The notes under the pieces were generated by a model, which saw only the letters and a program-made list of their open reading frames with translations, did not search any database and had not been told where the DNA came from. A stretch of 29,726 nt of DNA from Pseudomonadota bacterium (GTDB lineage Bacteria > Pseudomonadota > Gammaproteobacteria > Steroidobacterales > Steroidobacteraceae). The stretch lies in NCBI GenBank assembly GCA_021808195.1, contig JAKBCE010000040.1:1-29726 (forward strand). Direction: 5' to 3'. Made by a program: the position numbers and the translations under genes. Within the stretch, counting starts at the first letter, position 1; every line of letters starts with the position of its first letter. Below, in pieces: positions 16,533 to 26,113 of the stretch.

Positions 16533-17474
16533 ATGAGCCTGCTGGGTGAGGGATTGCACGCGCTGTTGCCCTGGGAGGGCTCGCCGCTCGCCTTCGCGGC
16601 CGCCGCCGGGGCGTTGGTGTTGTACGGGCGCGGCTGGTACCGGCTCGGCCGCGGCGCCGGGGTGCTGCGACCGATCGCCTTCCTCGCCGGGGTGCTGCTC
16701 CCGTACGCGTTCCTCGAGACACGGCTGGAGTATTACGCGCTGCACCTGTTCTGGCTGCAGCGCATCGAACATCTGGTACTGCACCATCTCGCGCCGTTTC
16801 TGATCGCGCTGTCGGGACCGGCGGCAGTCCTCGAGCGCGGCTCGCCGCGCTGGCTGCTGCAGCGGGTCTGGCAGCCGCTCGTCACGCACCGGGCGGTACG
16901 GGCCACCTACCGTGTGCTGCAACAGCCGGTCGTGGCAAGCGTGTTGTTCGTCGGCCTGATCTACTTCTGGCTGATCCCCGCGGTGCAGCTCGACACCATG
17001 CTCAGCCGCGCCGAGTACCAGCTGATGAACGCCTCGATGCTCCTCGACGGCCTGCTCTTCTGGTGGCTGATGGTCGGCCCGGAGGATCCGCGGCGCGAGG
17101 TCCGGCTGACGCCCGTGACGCGCATGATCATCCTGGTGCTCATCACCGTCCCGCAGAGCGTGCTCGGCGGGTTCATCGCATTCCATCACACGGTGTTGTA
17201 TCCGGCGTTCAGCCTCTGCGGGCGCCCGGCGTCGATTTCGGCGCTCACCGATCAACAGATCGGGGGACTGAACATCTGGATTCCGGCCGGGATGATGAGC
17301 GCGCTCGGACTCATTGTCGTCATCGGCCGAGCCATGGCCAGCAGCGAATCGCCTAGCGCGCCGAGTGCGAGTCCGCCGCGCCGAGCATCCGGCGGTACAA
17401 CCGCCGCACGGCCAGGGACTGTCCCTCGAGCGCAGCCCGATGCAGCGCCCGCCGGCGGAAGCGGTAGCGTGTAG
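16533..17474 (+). CDS. ctaG: caa3-type cytochrome oxidase assembly factor CtaG
   Basis: A membrane protein of the caa3_CtaG family, unrelated in sequence to the Cox11-type CtaG, needed to assemble caa3 oxidases in Bacillus and probably copper-related. The 313-residue sequence has about seven hydrophobic segments and family features such as HLFWLQRIEHLVLHHLAPFLIALSGP and QQIGGLNIWIPAGMM. It follows coxC by 42 nt and so is likely in the same operon. The last 44 or so residues (rich in Ser, Ala, Pro and Gly) look unlike a real domain and read through the 3' end of the opposing regulator gene, giving a 122-bp convergent overlap. The ribosome site is weak. Confidence 0.9.
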   Translation: MSLLGEGLHALLPWEGSPLAFAAAAGALVLYGRGWYRLGRGAGVLRPIAFLAGVLLPYAFLETRLEYYALHLFWLQRIEHLVLHHLAPFLIALSGPAAVLERGSPRWLLQRVWQPLVTHRAVRATYRVLQQPVVASVLFVGLIYFWLIPAVQLDTMLSRAEYQLMNASMLLDGLLFWWLMVGPEDPRREVRLTPVTRMIILVLITVPQSVLGGFIAFHHTVLYPAFSLCGRPASISALTDQQIGGLNIWIPAGMMSALGLIVVIGRAMASSESPSAPSASPPRRASGGTTAARPGTVPRAQPDAAPAGGSGSV

Positions 17475-19119
17475 CGGCGCCCCCGGAATCGGCCGTCCAC
17501 ACACCGCTGCGCACCAGCGCCTCCAGATGCGCCGCGAGCTGCGGCGCGGCGAAGCCGAGCTGCCCGCTCGCGCGCAGCAGCGACTGCAGCTGCGTTTCGC
17601 TGAAGCTGCGCCCCAGGCAGGCCGCCAGCTGCGCCAGCGCCTTGGCGGCCCCCAGCTGCTCGAGCTGCTGCTCGGCCCGCTCGAGCCACAGCGCGCGGCG
17701 GGCTGCGGGCGGCACCGAGGCGCTCGCCACCGCGCGAACGCCCAGCACTTCGTGCAGCGCGATGCATTCAAGGCCGGCGCCCGCCCCAGCGCTCGGCACG
17801 CGGCGCGCCTCGAGCACATCACCGGCGGCCGCCCAGGTGCAATCACTGACCGCCAGCGGGACCTCGGGAGCGAGCAGGTGCAGCCGTCGCGCCTGGAGCG
17901 GGACCGAGCTGACGAGCGCCAGTTCGCGGTCGCAGGCTCCACGTGCCCGTGGCGGCAGGAACGCCATCCCGGTGTGCAGCCGGATGCGCGGTGCGTAAGG
18001 CTCGAGATCCGTGCGCAGCGCCTGCGCGGCGCGCACCGCCTGCACGGCAGGCCGCTCGCAAGGCAGCGGATAGCCGAAATAGGCGAGCAGCTCGAGGTTG
18101 CCGCAGTCCCGCACCGCACCGCCGTGTTCCGGGATGCGCTCGCGGGCGCTTTGCTGCAGCCGGCGTGCCCCCTCGTAAAGCATTTCCGGGTCGACCTCGG
18201 TCGGGCAGCACAGCTCGAGCGAGAGCACGGTCAACACACGTCGTTCGCCGGCGTGGCCCGGCGGTGCCGCGGCGCACTCGCGTGGTTCCCAGGGGGAAGT
18301 CGGCTCGGCGAGCCGCGCCGCCGGCGTCAGCTGTCTGCGGGTGGTGCGCCCGTCTCGGATGGAGGCGTACAGATCGCGGCTGGCCGCATCCGGCTCGACA
18401 CCGAGTTCGGCGCTCAACTGCGCGCGCATCCGGCGGTAATGATCGAGCGCGGCATTGCGCGATCCACCGAGTGCGAGCACGCGCATCACCTGCCGGTGCG
18501 CCGCCTCGTCCCAGGGATCGATCCGCAGCTGCGCGCGAGCATAATCGAGCGCGCCGCTGAGCTCGCCACTTTGCTCGTGGCAGGCGGCCAGGTGCCCATA
18601 CAGCTCGGCGGCCCGCCGCGCGAAGCGCTCGCGCTTCAAGCGCAGCCAGCTGTCGAACTCCGGCGCATCCGGAACCGACAGTCCGGCGAGGAACGCGCCG
18701 CGGTAGTGCGCGGCCGCGTTCTGATGACAGCGCCGGCAGGCTGCCCGGGTCCGCAGGCCATCCGGGCAGGCGGCGGGGATCTGCGCCTCGAAGGCGGCGA
18801 TATCGAGCTGGTAGGCGGCCGGATTCAGCGCCACGGTCTCGCGGCTGACCGAGAGCAGCCCGCCGGCGCCGGCCTTATCGCCCAGTGCATCGCGCAATGC
18901 CGTCAGCGCCTGGCGCAGGCTCTGGCGCGCGTGATCCTCGTCGCGCTCCGGCCAGAGCAATCCGGCGAGCGCCTCTCGGGTGTGCACCTGATCGGCCTCT
19001 GCGGCCAGGTAGGCCAGCAGAGCCTGCAGCTTGCCAATACAGGCCTGCGCCGCGCGGCGACCGTCGCGCAGTACGTCGAATCCGCCGAGCAACCGCAAAT
19101 AGTATTGAGCGGGAGGCAT
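17353..19119 (-). CDS. SARP/BTAD-type regulator with degenerate nucleotide-cyclase domain
   Basis: The 588-residue protein has an OmpR-like winged-helix DNA-binding domain (about 1-100, LRLLGGFDVLRDG), a BTAD tetratricopeptide-like domain (about 105-255, with FLAGLSVPDAPEFDSWL and RIDPWDEAAHRQVMRVLA), then a class III cyclase homology region (about 290-465). The cyclase lacks both metal aspartates: LELCC replaces F-x-D-L-x-G and DCGNLELLAYF replaces the L-G-D-G strand. It is therefore probably catalytically dead. The last 120 residues match the helical segment that normally follows a P-loop ATPase domain in such proteins, but the ATPase domain itself is absent. Cys128 and Cys131 match the C-x2-C commonly found before the BTAD motif. 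A MarR-family gene lies 115 nt upstream on the same strand. Targets are unknown; its 3' end overlaps ctaG. Confidence 0.82.
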   Translation of the reverse strand: MPPAQYYLRLLGGFDVLRDGRRAAQACIGKLQALLAYLAAEADQVHTREALAGLLWPERDEDHARQSLRQALTALRDALGDKAGAGGLLSVSRETVALNPAAYQLDIAAFEAQIPAACPDGLRTRAACRRCHQNAAAHYRGAFLAGLSVPDAPEFDSWLRLKRERFARRAAELYGHLAACHEQSGELSGALDYARAQLRIDPWDEAAHRQVMRVLALGGSRNAALDHYRRMRAQLSAELGVEPDAASRDLYASIRDGRTTRRQLTPAARLAEPTSPWEPRECAAAPPGHAGERRVLTVLSLELCCPTEVDPEMLYEGARRLQQSARERIPEHGGAVRDCGNLELLAYFGYPLPCERPAVQAVRAAQALRTDLEPYAPRIRLHTGMAFLPPRARGACDRELALVSSVPLQARRLHLLAPEVPLAVSDCTWAAAGDVLEARRVPSAGAGAGLECIALHEVLGVRAVASASVPPAARRALWLERAEQQLEQLGAAKALAQLAACLGRSFSETQLQSLLRASGQLGFAAPQLAAHLEALVRSGVWTADSGGAATRYRFRRRALHRAALEGQSLAVRRLYRRMLGAADSHSAR

Positions 19120-19203
19120 CGCAGACGCCGCGTGGCTGGCCGGCTTCGGACCGGTCTCCCACTATTGTTCCCGATCGGCGTGCAGCGGTCCAGCTGCGCC
19201 ATT

Positions 19204-19235
19204 GATCCGCTATTGGATTCAGCCGTATACGGATC
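19204..19235. promoter_or_regulatory. Palindrome between the MarR and SARP genes
   Basis: CCGTATACGG (19223-19232) is a perfect 10-bp palindrome. GATCCG (19204-19209) and CGGATC (19230-19235) form an outer inverted repeat. It lies in the 115-nt gap between the MarR stop and the SARP start, where a SARP promoter or a MarR site would be expected. Confidence 0.4.
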
Positions 19236-19588
19236 TATATCCCGGAGGAAGGATCCGCGCGCAGTGCGCCGGCACATTCTTCGACGAGCTGACGTCCCAC
19301 CGGCGTGAGCCGCACTGACGATGCCCGGCGGTCCTCCTCGGCGGTGGCGATCTCCACCAACCCAGCGCGCCGCAGCGCGGCACAGAGCCGGCTGGCGCGC
19401 GATTGACCCAAACCGAGCCGTTCGCGCAGTTCACCCATCCTCGCCGCGGCGTCGGGCCGAGTCCCCAGAAAGATCAGGATGGGCTCGGCAAAGCCCGGCA
19501 GGCGGTTCGCGCTGCCGGCCCGAAGACGCAGCAGCGCCCCCAGCAGACGCTTCAACTCATCGGCGGAAGGGGTTAACCGCCGTAACAT
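19235..19588 (-). CDS. MarR-family winged-helix transcription regulator
   Basis: A 117-residue protein with the MarR winged helix: helix MGELRERLGL, recognition helix GQSRASRLCAALRRAGLV (61-78) and wing EEDRRASSVRLTPVG (84-98). The D-R-R and R-L-T-P-x-G signatures are typical. MarR proteins usually repress near-by genes and respond to small ligands. The frame is open further upstream (to ATG 19720); 19588 is chosen because TAGG lies about 10 nt before it, while the alternatives have none, but the longer 161-residue form is possible. It is 152 nt from the divergent lpxL gene and upstream of the SARP gene, either of which could be a target. Confidence 0.8.
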   Translation of the reverse strand: MLRRLTPSADELKRLLGALLRLRAGSANRLPGFAEPILIFLGTRPDAAARMGELRERLGLGQSRASRLCAALRRAGLVEIATAEEDRRASSVRLTPVGRQLVEECAGALRADPSSGI

Positions 19589-19740
19589 GGGCACCGAACC
19601 TAGCAGGTCGCGCAGCGCGCGCGCGTGATGCGACTCCCAGTATAGGCCGGCCCCGGCCCGCCTGATACCGGGCATCTCATCAGTACATCCATCGCAGCGG
19701 CGGCGCACCGGCCCTTGCATGCGGGGCCCGGGCCGCTACC

Positions 19741-20715
19741 ATGCCCCGGCCACGCGGCGAACGGGCCGCAGCCGCGCCACCCATTGTGAACCCGCAACCT
19801 GCCGTGCACGAACCGCCCACTGTCCCCACCGCACCCCCCGCCGCCGAGAGCCTGCCGGCCTGGTGGGTACGGCTGCTGTCCCGTCTGCCGCTCGCGGTGC
19901 TCTACCGCATCGCGGATCTGCTCGGCTGGCTGGCTTTTCGAGTGTTTCCGTATCGCGATGCCGTGGTGCGCGAGAATCTCTCGCGCGCCTTCCCGGACTG
20001 GGACGAGGCGCGCATGCGCGCGGTGCGCCGCCGCTACTACCAGGGATTTGCCGACATGCTGGTCGAGGTGATCAAGTCCGCGACCCTCTCGCCCGAGCAG
20101 ATCCGCCGCCGGGTGCGCATCGTGAACCTGGAGGCGCCGCGGGCACATCTGGCCGCGGGCCGCTCGGTGCTGCTGGCCGCGGCGCATCAGTGCAACTGGG
20201 AGTGGATGCTGCTCGGGCTGTCGCTCGAGCTCGGCTATCCACTCGATGCCGCGTACAAGCCACTGGTCGATGCCTGGGCCGAGCGGGAGATGAAAAAGGT
20301 CCGCGGGCGCTTTGGCTGCCGCCTGATCCCGGCAAAGCAGCTGCTCGCGGACATCCTGCAGCGCGGTCCGATCGCCCGCGCGATCGCCATGGTGGCCGAT
20401 CAGGAGCCGACCACCAGTGAGCGCAAGCACTGGACGCGCTTTCTCAATCGCGACACCGCGTTTTTCATGGGGCCGGAGGAGATCTCGCGCGTCACGCGCT
20501 TGCCGGTATTCTTCATCGCCATGCGCCGCGTGCGGCGCGGCTACTACGAGATGCAGTTCCTGCCGCTCTCAGCGCCTCAGGAGCGGCTCGAGCCCGGGGC
20601 GCTCACCGAGCGCTACGTGCGCGCGGTCGAGGAGCAGATCCGCACCGCGCCTTCGGACTGGCCCTGGTCGCACAAGCGCTGGAAGCTGAAGAAATCGCTC
20701 TACGCCGGCCGTTAG
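19741..20715 (+). CDS. lpxL: Lipid A biosynthesis lauroyl/myristoyl acyltransferase, LpxL/HtrB family
   Basis: An inner-membrane enzyme that adds a secondary acyl chain to lipid A using acyl-ACP. The 324-residue protein has the family dyad His149-x4-Glu154 ([10 protein letters not shown]), followed by the conserved blocks [15 protein letters not shown] and FFMGPEEIS. The N-terminal 36 residues are unusually rich in Pro and Ala; a GTG at 19786 is a possible shorter start. The specific acyl chain cannot be told from sequence. It stands alone, and its stop codon overlaps the convergent ispH stop. Confidence 0.9.
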   Translation: MPRPRGERAAAAPPIVNPQPAVHEPPTVPTAPPAAESLPAWWVRLLSRLPLAVLYRIADLLGWLAFRVFPYRDAVVRENLSRAFPDWDEARMRAVRRRYYQGFADMLVEVIKSATLSPEQIRRRVRIVNLEAPRAHLAAGRSVLLAAAHQCNWEWMLLGLSLELGYPLDAAYKPLVDAWAEREMKKVRGRFGCRLIPAKQLLADILQRGPIARAIAMVADQEPTTSERKHWTRFLNRDTAFFMGPEEISRVTRLPVFFIAMRRVRRGYYEMQFLPLSAPQERLEPGALTERYVRAVEEQIRTAPSDWPWSHKRWKLKKSLYAGR

Positions 20716-21650
20716 GCGCGCCGCAGTTCGCGCGGCAGCCCGAACGTCACTTTCTCTTCGCGGCCGGCCACCTCGCGAGGCAGCTGCGCGCCCCACTGCT
20801 GCAGCTGCTCGAGCACCCCGCGCACCAGCACCTCGGGGGCCGAGGCACCGGCGGTGAGCCCCACGCTGCGCTTGCCCTCGAACCACTCGCGCCTGAGATC
20901 CTGCGGCCCATCGACCAGGTAACCGGGCACGCCCGCCCGTTCGGCGAGTTCGCGCAGCCGGTTGGAGTTGGAGCTCGCGCGCGAGCCGACCACGATCAGG
21001 ATGTCGCAGTCGGTGAGCAACTTCTTCACCGCATCCTGGCGATTCTGCGTCGCGTAGCAGATGTCCTCCTTGCGCGGCGTGGCCAGCTCGGTGAAACGCC
21101 GCTTCAGTGTGGCGACGATTTCCGTGGTGTCATCGACCGAGAGGGTGGTCTGGGTCACGAAGGCGAGCCGCGTCGGATCGCGCACCTCGAGCTGCTCGGC
21201 CTCCGCGGCATTGCCCACCAGGTACATCCGCCCCCCGAATGAGGTGTCGAACCGCCCCATCGTGCCTTCCACCTCCGGATGGCCGGCATGGCCGATGAGC
21301 ACGACCTCCCGGCCTTCGCGGGCATAGCGCTGCACCTCCATGTGAACTTTGGTCACGAGCGGGCAGGTGGCATCGAAGACCTTCAAGCCACGTACCTTCG
21401 CCTCGTCCTCGACCGCGTGCGACACTCCGTGTGCCGAGAAGATGACCGTGGCGCCGGCGGGCACCTCGCGCAACTCCTCGACAAACACCGCCCCGCGCTC
21501 GCGCAGCCGGTCGACCACGTGGCGGTTGTGTACCACCTCGTGACGGACGTAGATCGGCGCACCGAACATGTCGATCGCCCGCTCCACGATATCGATGGCG
21601 CGGTCGACGCCCGCGCAGAAGCCACGCGGATTGGCCAGCAGCACTTGCAT
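20712..21650 (-). CDS. ispH: 4-hydroxy-3-methylbut-2-enyl diphosphate reductase
   Basis: The last step of the MEP isoprenoid pathway, an iron-sulfur enzyme that forms IPP and DMAPP. The 312-residue protein has the three cluster cysteines Cys12 (NPRGFCAGV), Cys96 ([11 protein letters not shown]) and Cys198 ([10 protein letters not shown]), and the active-site region HPEVEGT with Glu126. The ATG has AGGAGG 7 nt upstream and shares one base with the lspA stop, so the two are translationally coupled. The longer open frame upstream is a lspA/ileS shadow. The fkpB gene that often lies between lspA and ispH is absent. Confidence 0.97.
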   Translation of the reverse strand: MQVLLANPRGFCAGVDRAIDIVERAIDMFGAPIYVRHEVVHNRHVVDRLRERGAVFVEELREVPAGATVIFSAHGVSHAVEDEAKVRGLKVFDATCPLVTKVHMEVQRYAREGREVVLIGHAGHPEVEGTMGRFDTSFGGRMYLVGNAAEAEQLEVRDPTRLAFVTQTTLSVDDTTEIVATLKRRFTELATPRKEDICYATQNRQDAVKKLLTDCDILIVVGSRASSNSNRLRELAERAGVPGYLVDGPQDLRREWFEGKRSVGLTAGASAPEVLVRGVLEQLQQWGAQLPREVAGREEKVTFGLPRELRRA

Positions 21651-22195
21651 CAGTTGTCCTCCTGTCGGGATTGCGGTGCGCGTGCCGTGCGGCTCTCGCG
21701 CCATAGATCGATCAGTAGCAGCGCCGCCCCGATCGTGATGGATGAATCGGCCAGATTGAACGCCGGGAAGTAGTGTCCATGCCAGTGGGCACTGATGAAA
21801 TCGACCACATAACCGAGTCGCAGCCGGTCGATGAGATTGCCGAGCGCCCCGCCGAGGATCAGCGCGAGCGCCGCGCACTGCAACCCCTGGCGGCGGGCCT
21901 CGAGCCGACCGAGATAGCCGATGATCAGCAGCGCGACCGCGAGCGCGAGCGCGGTGAGCACCCAGCGCTGCCAACCCGACTGGTCGGCGAGAAAGCTGAA
22001 CGCCGCACCGGTGTTGAACGCCAGCGTCAGGTCGAGCACGGGCAACACCGGCCGGGCCACGTGGAAGCTGAGGTGCCGCACCACCCAGGCCTTGCTCAGC
22101 TGATCGAGCACGATGATGCCGAGCGACAGCAGCAGCCAGATGCGCCCGGTGAGAGGACGCGCACGTCCCGTTGATGAATCGCTTACGGTGCTCAT
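21650..22195 (-). CDS. lspA: Lipoprotein signal peptidase II
   Basis: The membrane aspartyl protease that removes signal peptides from prolipoproteins. The 181-residue protein has four membrane helices and both catalytic aspartates, in [16 protein letters not shown] and FNLADSSI. An N-terminal tail of about 18 Ser/Thr/Arg residues precedes the first helix. Its ATG overlaps the ileS stop by four bases (ATGA), and its stop overlaps the ispH start, so it sits inside an ileS-lspA-ispH transcription unit. Confidence 0.96.
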   Translation of the reverse strand: MSTVSDSSTGRARPLTGRIWLLLSLGIIVLDQLSKAWVVRHLSFHVARPVLPVLDLTLAFNTGAAFSFLADQSGWQRWVLTALALAVALLIIGYLGRLEARRQGLQCAALALILGGALGNLIDRLRLGYVVDFISAHWHGHYFPAFNLADSSITIGAALLLIDLWRESRTARAPQSRQEDN

Positions 22196-25014
22196 ATGAA
22201 GTGCCGCTCCTCGCCCGGGCCCTCGATGTTGCTGATGCACCGAGCGCACAATTGCGGGTGCGCGGCGCTGGCACCGACCTCGGGTCGATGCTGCCAGCAG
22301 CGCACGCATTTCGCATCGTGGGTCGGCTTGACCGCAATCCACACGTCCTCACGTCCCGTGTTGAGCGCGACAGCGGCGCCGGCGGGCGGCGCATTGACAC
22401 GGTGCACTCGCGCGTGCGAGGTGATGAAAAAGAACCGTAGCTCTGCCCCGAGCGCCGCAAAGCGCTCGTACGGCTCGGCTGCGCAGTATACGTCGAGCTC
22501 GGCTTCGAGCGGCGCACCGATCTCACCGGCATCGCGCAGCTTCTCGAGCTCGCGCGTGACATCGGCACGCAGCGCGAGCAGCGCCGGCCAGTCGATCGGA
22601 CTCGCGGGAACCTCGGGCACGGCGTGCCAGGTGCTGAGGAACACCGACTCCTCGCTCGCCCCGGGCAGATACTGCCAGATCTCCTCGGCGGTGAAGGAGA
22701 GAATCGGGGCCAGCCAGCGCACCATGCTCTGCACGATGTGGTACATGGCGGTCTGCGCCGAGCGCCGCGCCCGCGAGGCGACCGGCAGCGTATACATGCG
22801 GTCCTTCAGCACATCGAGATAGAACGCTCCGAGCTCGACGCTGCAGAAGTTGTGCAGCCGCTGGTAAATGAGGTGAAAGGCGTAGCGGCGATAGGCGTCG
22901 CGGATTTCCTCCTGCAGCGTCGCGGCACGCGCGAGCGCCCAGCGGTCGATCTCGAGCAGCTCCGCGGGCGCCACCGCATCGCGCGCCGGATCGAATCCGT
23001 CGAGGTTGCCGAGCAGGTAGCGCACGGTGTTGCGGATGCGCCGGTAGGAGTCGGACATGCGCTTGAGAATCTGATCCGACACGCTCATCTCGTTGGCGTA
23101 ATCGGTCGCCGACACCCACAAACGCAGCACGTCCGCGCCGAGGCTGTTCATGACCTTCTGCGGCGCGACCACGTTGCCGAGGGATTTCGATTGCTTGCGG
23201 CCCTGCTCATCGACCGTGAAGCCGTGGGTGAGCACGCCGCGGTACGGCGCGCGCGCATAAAGTGCCTCGGACATCAGCAAAGAGCTGTGGAACCAGCCCC
23301 GGTGCTGATCCGAGCCCTCCAGATACAGATCCACCGGCGAGAGGATCTCGGGCCGCTCGTGTCCGACGCACTCGAAGGACAGTCCCGAATCGGCCCAGAC
23401 GTCCATCACGTCCGTGACCTTCTCGTACTGGCTCGCCTCGGCGCCGAGCAGCTCGGCCGGATCGAGTGCAAACCAGGCCTCGATCCCCGCGCGCTCGACA
23501 CGCGCGGCGACCTGCTCGATCAGCTCCTCGGTGCGCGGGTGCAGCTCGCCGCTGCCGGCACGCACGAACAGCGGAATGGGCACTCCCCAGAGCCGCTGAC
23601 GCGAGATGCACCAGTCGGGACGCACCTCGATCATGCTGCTGATGCGCTGCTCACCCCACTCGGGCGTCCAGTTCACGGTCTTGATGTCGCGCAGCGCATG
23701 GGCGCGCAGTCCGTTCAGATCCATGCCGATGAACCACTGCGGCGTGGCGCGGAAGATCACCGGGGTCTTGTGCCGCCAGCAGTGCGGGTAGCTGTGCGTG
23801 AGGGGCTGATGCGCAAGCAGCCGCCCGTGCGAGCGCAGCACCTCGATCAGTACCGGATTGGCCTCCTCGACGCGCAGCCCCGCCACGAGCGGGGTGTCGG
23901 GCAGGAACCGCCCGTCATTGCCGACGGGATTGACGACCGCGAGCCCGTAGCGCCGGCCCACCGCAAAGTCCTCCTGACCGTGACCTGGAGCGGTGTGCAC
24001 CGCACCGGTGCCGGCCTCGAGCGTGACGTGCTCGCCGAGGATCACTGGCACCTCGCGCCCCTGGAAGGGATGCTCGAGCACGAGCCCCTCGAGTGCGCGG
24101 CCGTCGGCCGCCGCGAGCAGCCGATGGCCGCTTGCGCCGTAGCGCCCGAGACAGGCCTCGATCAGCTCGGCGGCCAGAATGAGCCGGCGCGGCTGGCCGC
24201 CGATCTCGGCCTCGAGCAGCGCGTAACGGATGTCATCGCGCAGCGCCACCGCTTGGTTGGCCGGCAGCGTCCACGGCGTGGTGGTCCAGATGACGAGGTC
24301 GACGGGCTCGGCGCCGAGCGCCCCCGGAGCTAGAGCGAAACGCTTGCCGAGGTCGGCGAGATCGACCACGCGAAAGGCCACATCGATCGCCGGGGAGGTG
24401 CGCTCGGCGTACTCGACCTCCGCTTCGGCGAGCGCCGAGCGGCAATCGAGGCACCAATGCACGGGCTTGACGCCCTTGTAGAGATGGCCGTGGCGGATGA
24501 TGCGCCCGAGGGCGCGGATCTGCTGCGCCTCGTAGCGCGGCGACATGGTGAGATAGGGCCGCTCCCAATCGCCAAGCACCCCGAGTCGCTTGAAATCGCG
24601 GCGCTGCAGATCGACCTGCTCGGCAGCGTAGGCGCGGCAGGCGGCCCGGAACGCGGCGGCATCGAGTTTGCCGCCCGCCCGACCATGCTGCTTCTCGACC
24701 TGCAGCTCGATCGGCAGACCGTGGCAGTCCCAGCCCGGGATGTAGGGCGCATCGAAGCCCTCGAGCGAGCGCGCCTTGACGATGATGTCCTTGAGAATCT
24801 TGTTGACGGCATGACCGATGTGGATCGCACCGTTGGCATACGGCGGGCCGTCGTGCAGCACGAAGCGCGGTCGGCCGCGGGCGCGCTCGCGCAGTTTGGC
24901 GTAGATGCCGCGCTCTTCCCAAGCGGCGACCATGGCCGGCTCGCGCTGAGCCAGGTCCGCCTTCATCGGAAAGCGCGTAGCGGGCAGATTGATGGTGTGT
25001 TTGTAGTCGGACAT
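22192..25014 (-). CDS. ileS: Isoleucyl-tRNA synthetase
   Basis: Charges tRNA-Ile with isoleucine and edits valine. The 940-residue class I enzyme has HIGH (65-68), the CP1 editing domain (about 200-400, including [12 protein letters not shown]), the [14 protein letters not shown] block, and KQSKS (607-611) in place of the usual KMSKS. The C-terminal zinc site has Cys903, Cys906, Cys923 and Cys926. The length matches the bacterial short (E. coli) type. It starts 36 nt after ribF and overlaps lspA by four bases. No strong Shine-Dalgarno sequence is visible. Confidence 0.97.
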   Translation of the reverse strand: MSDYKHTINLPATRFPMKADLAQREPAMVAAWEERGIYAKLRERARGRPRFVLHDGPPYANGAIHIGHAVNKILKDIIVKARSLEGFDAPYIPGWDCHGLPIELQVEKQHGRAGGKLDAAAFRAACRAYAAEQVDLQRRDFKRLGVLGDWERPYLTMSPRYEAQQIRALGRIIRHGHLYKGVKPVHWCLDCRSALAEAEVEYAERTSPAIDVAFRVVDLADLGKRFALAPGALGAEPVDLVIWTTTPWTLPANQAVALRDDIRYALLEAEIGGQPRRLILAAELIEACLGRYGASGHRLLAAADGRALEGLVLEHPFQGREVPVILGEHVTLEAGTGAVHTAPGHGQEDFAVGRRYGLAVVNPVGNDGRFLPDTPLVAGLRVEEANPVLIEVLRSHGRLLAHQPLTHSYPHCWRHKTPVIFRATPQWFIGMDLNGLRAHALRDIKTVNWTPEWGEQRISSMIEVRPDWCISRQRLWGVPIPLFVRAGSGELHPRTEELIEQVAARVERAGIEAWFALDPAELLGAEASQYEKVTDVMDVWADSGLSFECVGHERPEILSPVDLYLEGSDQHRGWFHSSLLMSEALYARAPYRGVLTHGFTVDEQGRKQSKSLGNVVAPQKVMNSLGADVLRLWVSATDYANEMSVSDQILKRMSDSYRRIRNTVRYLLGNLDGFDPARDAVAPAELLEIDRWALARAATLQEEIRDAYRRYAFHLIYQRLHNFCSVELGAFYLDVLKDRMYTLPVASRARRSAQTAMYHIVQSMVRWLAPILSFTAEEIWQYLPGASEESVFLSTWHAVPEVPASPIDWPALLALRADVTRELEKLRDAGEIGAPLEAELDVYCAAEPYERFAALGAELRFFFITSHARVHRVNAPPAGAAVALNTGREDVWIAVKPTHDAKCVRCWQHRPEVGASAAHPQLCARCISNIEGPGEERHFI

Positions 25015-25050
25015 GAACTCGCCGTTGACGTACCCGGCCCCTGGGCCGGA

Positions 25051-25974
25051 TCAAACCTTCAAAATCGTTCGGGCCGCCTCGGCATCCCGGTGCATCTGCG
25101 CCACGAGCGCCTCGAGATCCGCAAAGCGCTCCTCGTCGCGCAGTTTTGCCACGAACTCCACTTCGATCCGCCGGCCATACAGGTCGGCGGAAAAATCAAA
25201 CACGTGCACCTCGAGCAGCAGCTGTCCGCCGCCGACAGTCGGGCGCCGCCCGAGGCTCGCCACCGCCGGCAAGGCCGTGGCGCCGATGCCGTGCACCCGC
25301 ACGGCGAAGATACCCATCACCGGCGAGCGGCGCCGCTCAAGTCGCAGGTTGGCGGTGGGGTAGCCGAGTCGTCGCCCCAGCCGCTCCCCGCCGACCACCC
25401 GGCCACTCATCGTGTACGGCCGGCCGAGCAGGCGCGCCGCACCGGCAAACTGCCCGCCGGCGAGCGCTGCACGCACCGCGCTGCTGCTCACACGCTGGCC
25501 ATCGAGCATCACCGGCGGCACCACTTCAGTGTCGAATCCGAACCGACCGCCCGCCGCGCGCAACGTCTCGGCGGTCGCCTCGCCGTTGCGGCCGAAGCGG
25601 AAATCGTGGCCGACCACCACCACCGGGGCACGCAACTGCACCGCCAGCAGCCGCGCAAACGCCTCACCCGTGAGCGCGCGCAGCGGCTCGGCGAACCGCA
25701 GCACCCACAGCAACTGCACCCCGAGCCGCTCGAACACCTGCCAGCGCTCGCGAAACGTCGTCAGCCGGGCCGGGCACTCGGCCGCTGCCAGGTACTCCCG
25801 CGGCATCGGCTCGAAGGTGAGCACCATCGCGGGACGGCCGAGCCGCCGGCCGTGCGCCGCCAGGGACGCCAGCAGTGCCTGGTGGCCAAGGTGAATCCCA
25901 TCAAAGGTACCGATGGTGACGACACAGCCCTGCCGGCGCTCCGTCAAGCCATTGAGTCCGCGAATCAGCTCCAT
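25051..25974 (-). CDS. ribF: Bifunctional riboflavin kinase/FAD synthetase
   Basis: Makes FMN and then FAD from riboflavin. The 307-residue protein has the nucleotidyl transferase signature GTFDGIHLGHQ (about 22-32) and VSSSAVR in the N-terminal adenylyltransferase domain, and the kinase domain with GRPYTMSGRVVGGERLGRRLGYPTANL. It precedes ileS, as in other gammaproteobacteria. The murJ (mviN) gene that usually lies between rpsT and ribF is not here; instead ribF and rpsT are divergent across a 181-nt gap that otherwise shows only the rpsT promoter candidate. Confidence 0.96.
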   Translation of the reverse strand: MELIRGLNGLTERRQGCVVTIGTFDGIHLGHQALLASLAAHGRRLGRPAMVLTFEPMPREYLAAAECPARLTTFRERWQVFERLGVQLLWVLRFAEPLRALTGEAFARLLAVQLRAPVVVVGHDFRFGRNGEATAETLRAAGGRFGFDTEVVPPVMLDGQRVSSSAVRAALAGGQFAGAARLLGRPYTMSGRVVGGERLGRRLGYPTANLRLERRRSPVMGIFAVRVHGIGATALPAVASLGRRPTVGGGQLLLEVHVFDFSADLYGRRIEVEFVAKLRDEERFADLEALVAQMHRDAEAARTILKV

Positions 25975-26084
25975 CGGCCGCCCGAGCCGTCACTGCCACA
26001 CAAAAGAGTTCAAGAATACCGCAATCGCCTCCCGCGAGGCAGGTCGACAACGGCGTGCCTGCCCACTCTGACCGGTCCCGGGCG

Positions 26085-26113
26085 TTGACAACCCGAGCCG
26101 GGGTGCGCAGACT
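26085..26113 (+). promoter_or_regulatory. Candidate promoter of rpsT
   Basis: A perfect -35 TTGACA (26085-26090) lies 65 nt before the rpsT start codon. The best -10 at 17 bp is CAGACT (26108-26113), which is weak; GACTAT at 19 bp is an alternative. Confidence 0.42.

Noticed and set aside
18723..18737. C-x2-C-H (CRRCH) in the SARP-type regulator as a haem c site
   Set aside because: The protein has no signal peptide and is a cytoplasmic regulator; the cysteine pair matches a C-x2-C common before the BTAD motif.
26021..26045. Hairpin GCCTC/GAGGC upstream of ribF
   Set aside because: Only a 5-bp stem without a T-run, in a divergent promoter region; not supported as a terminator or riboswitch. 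No FMN riboswitch consensus was seen.
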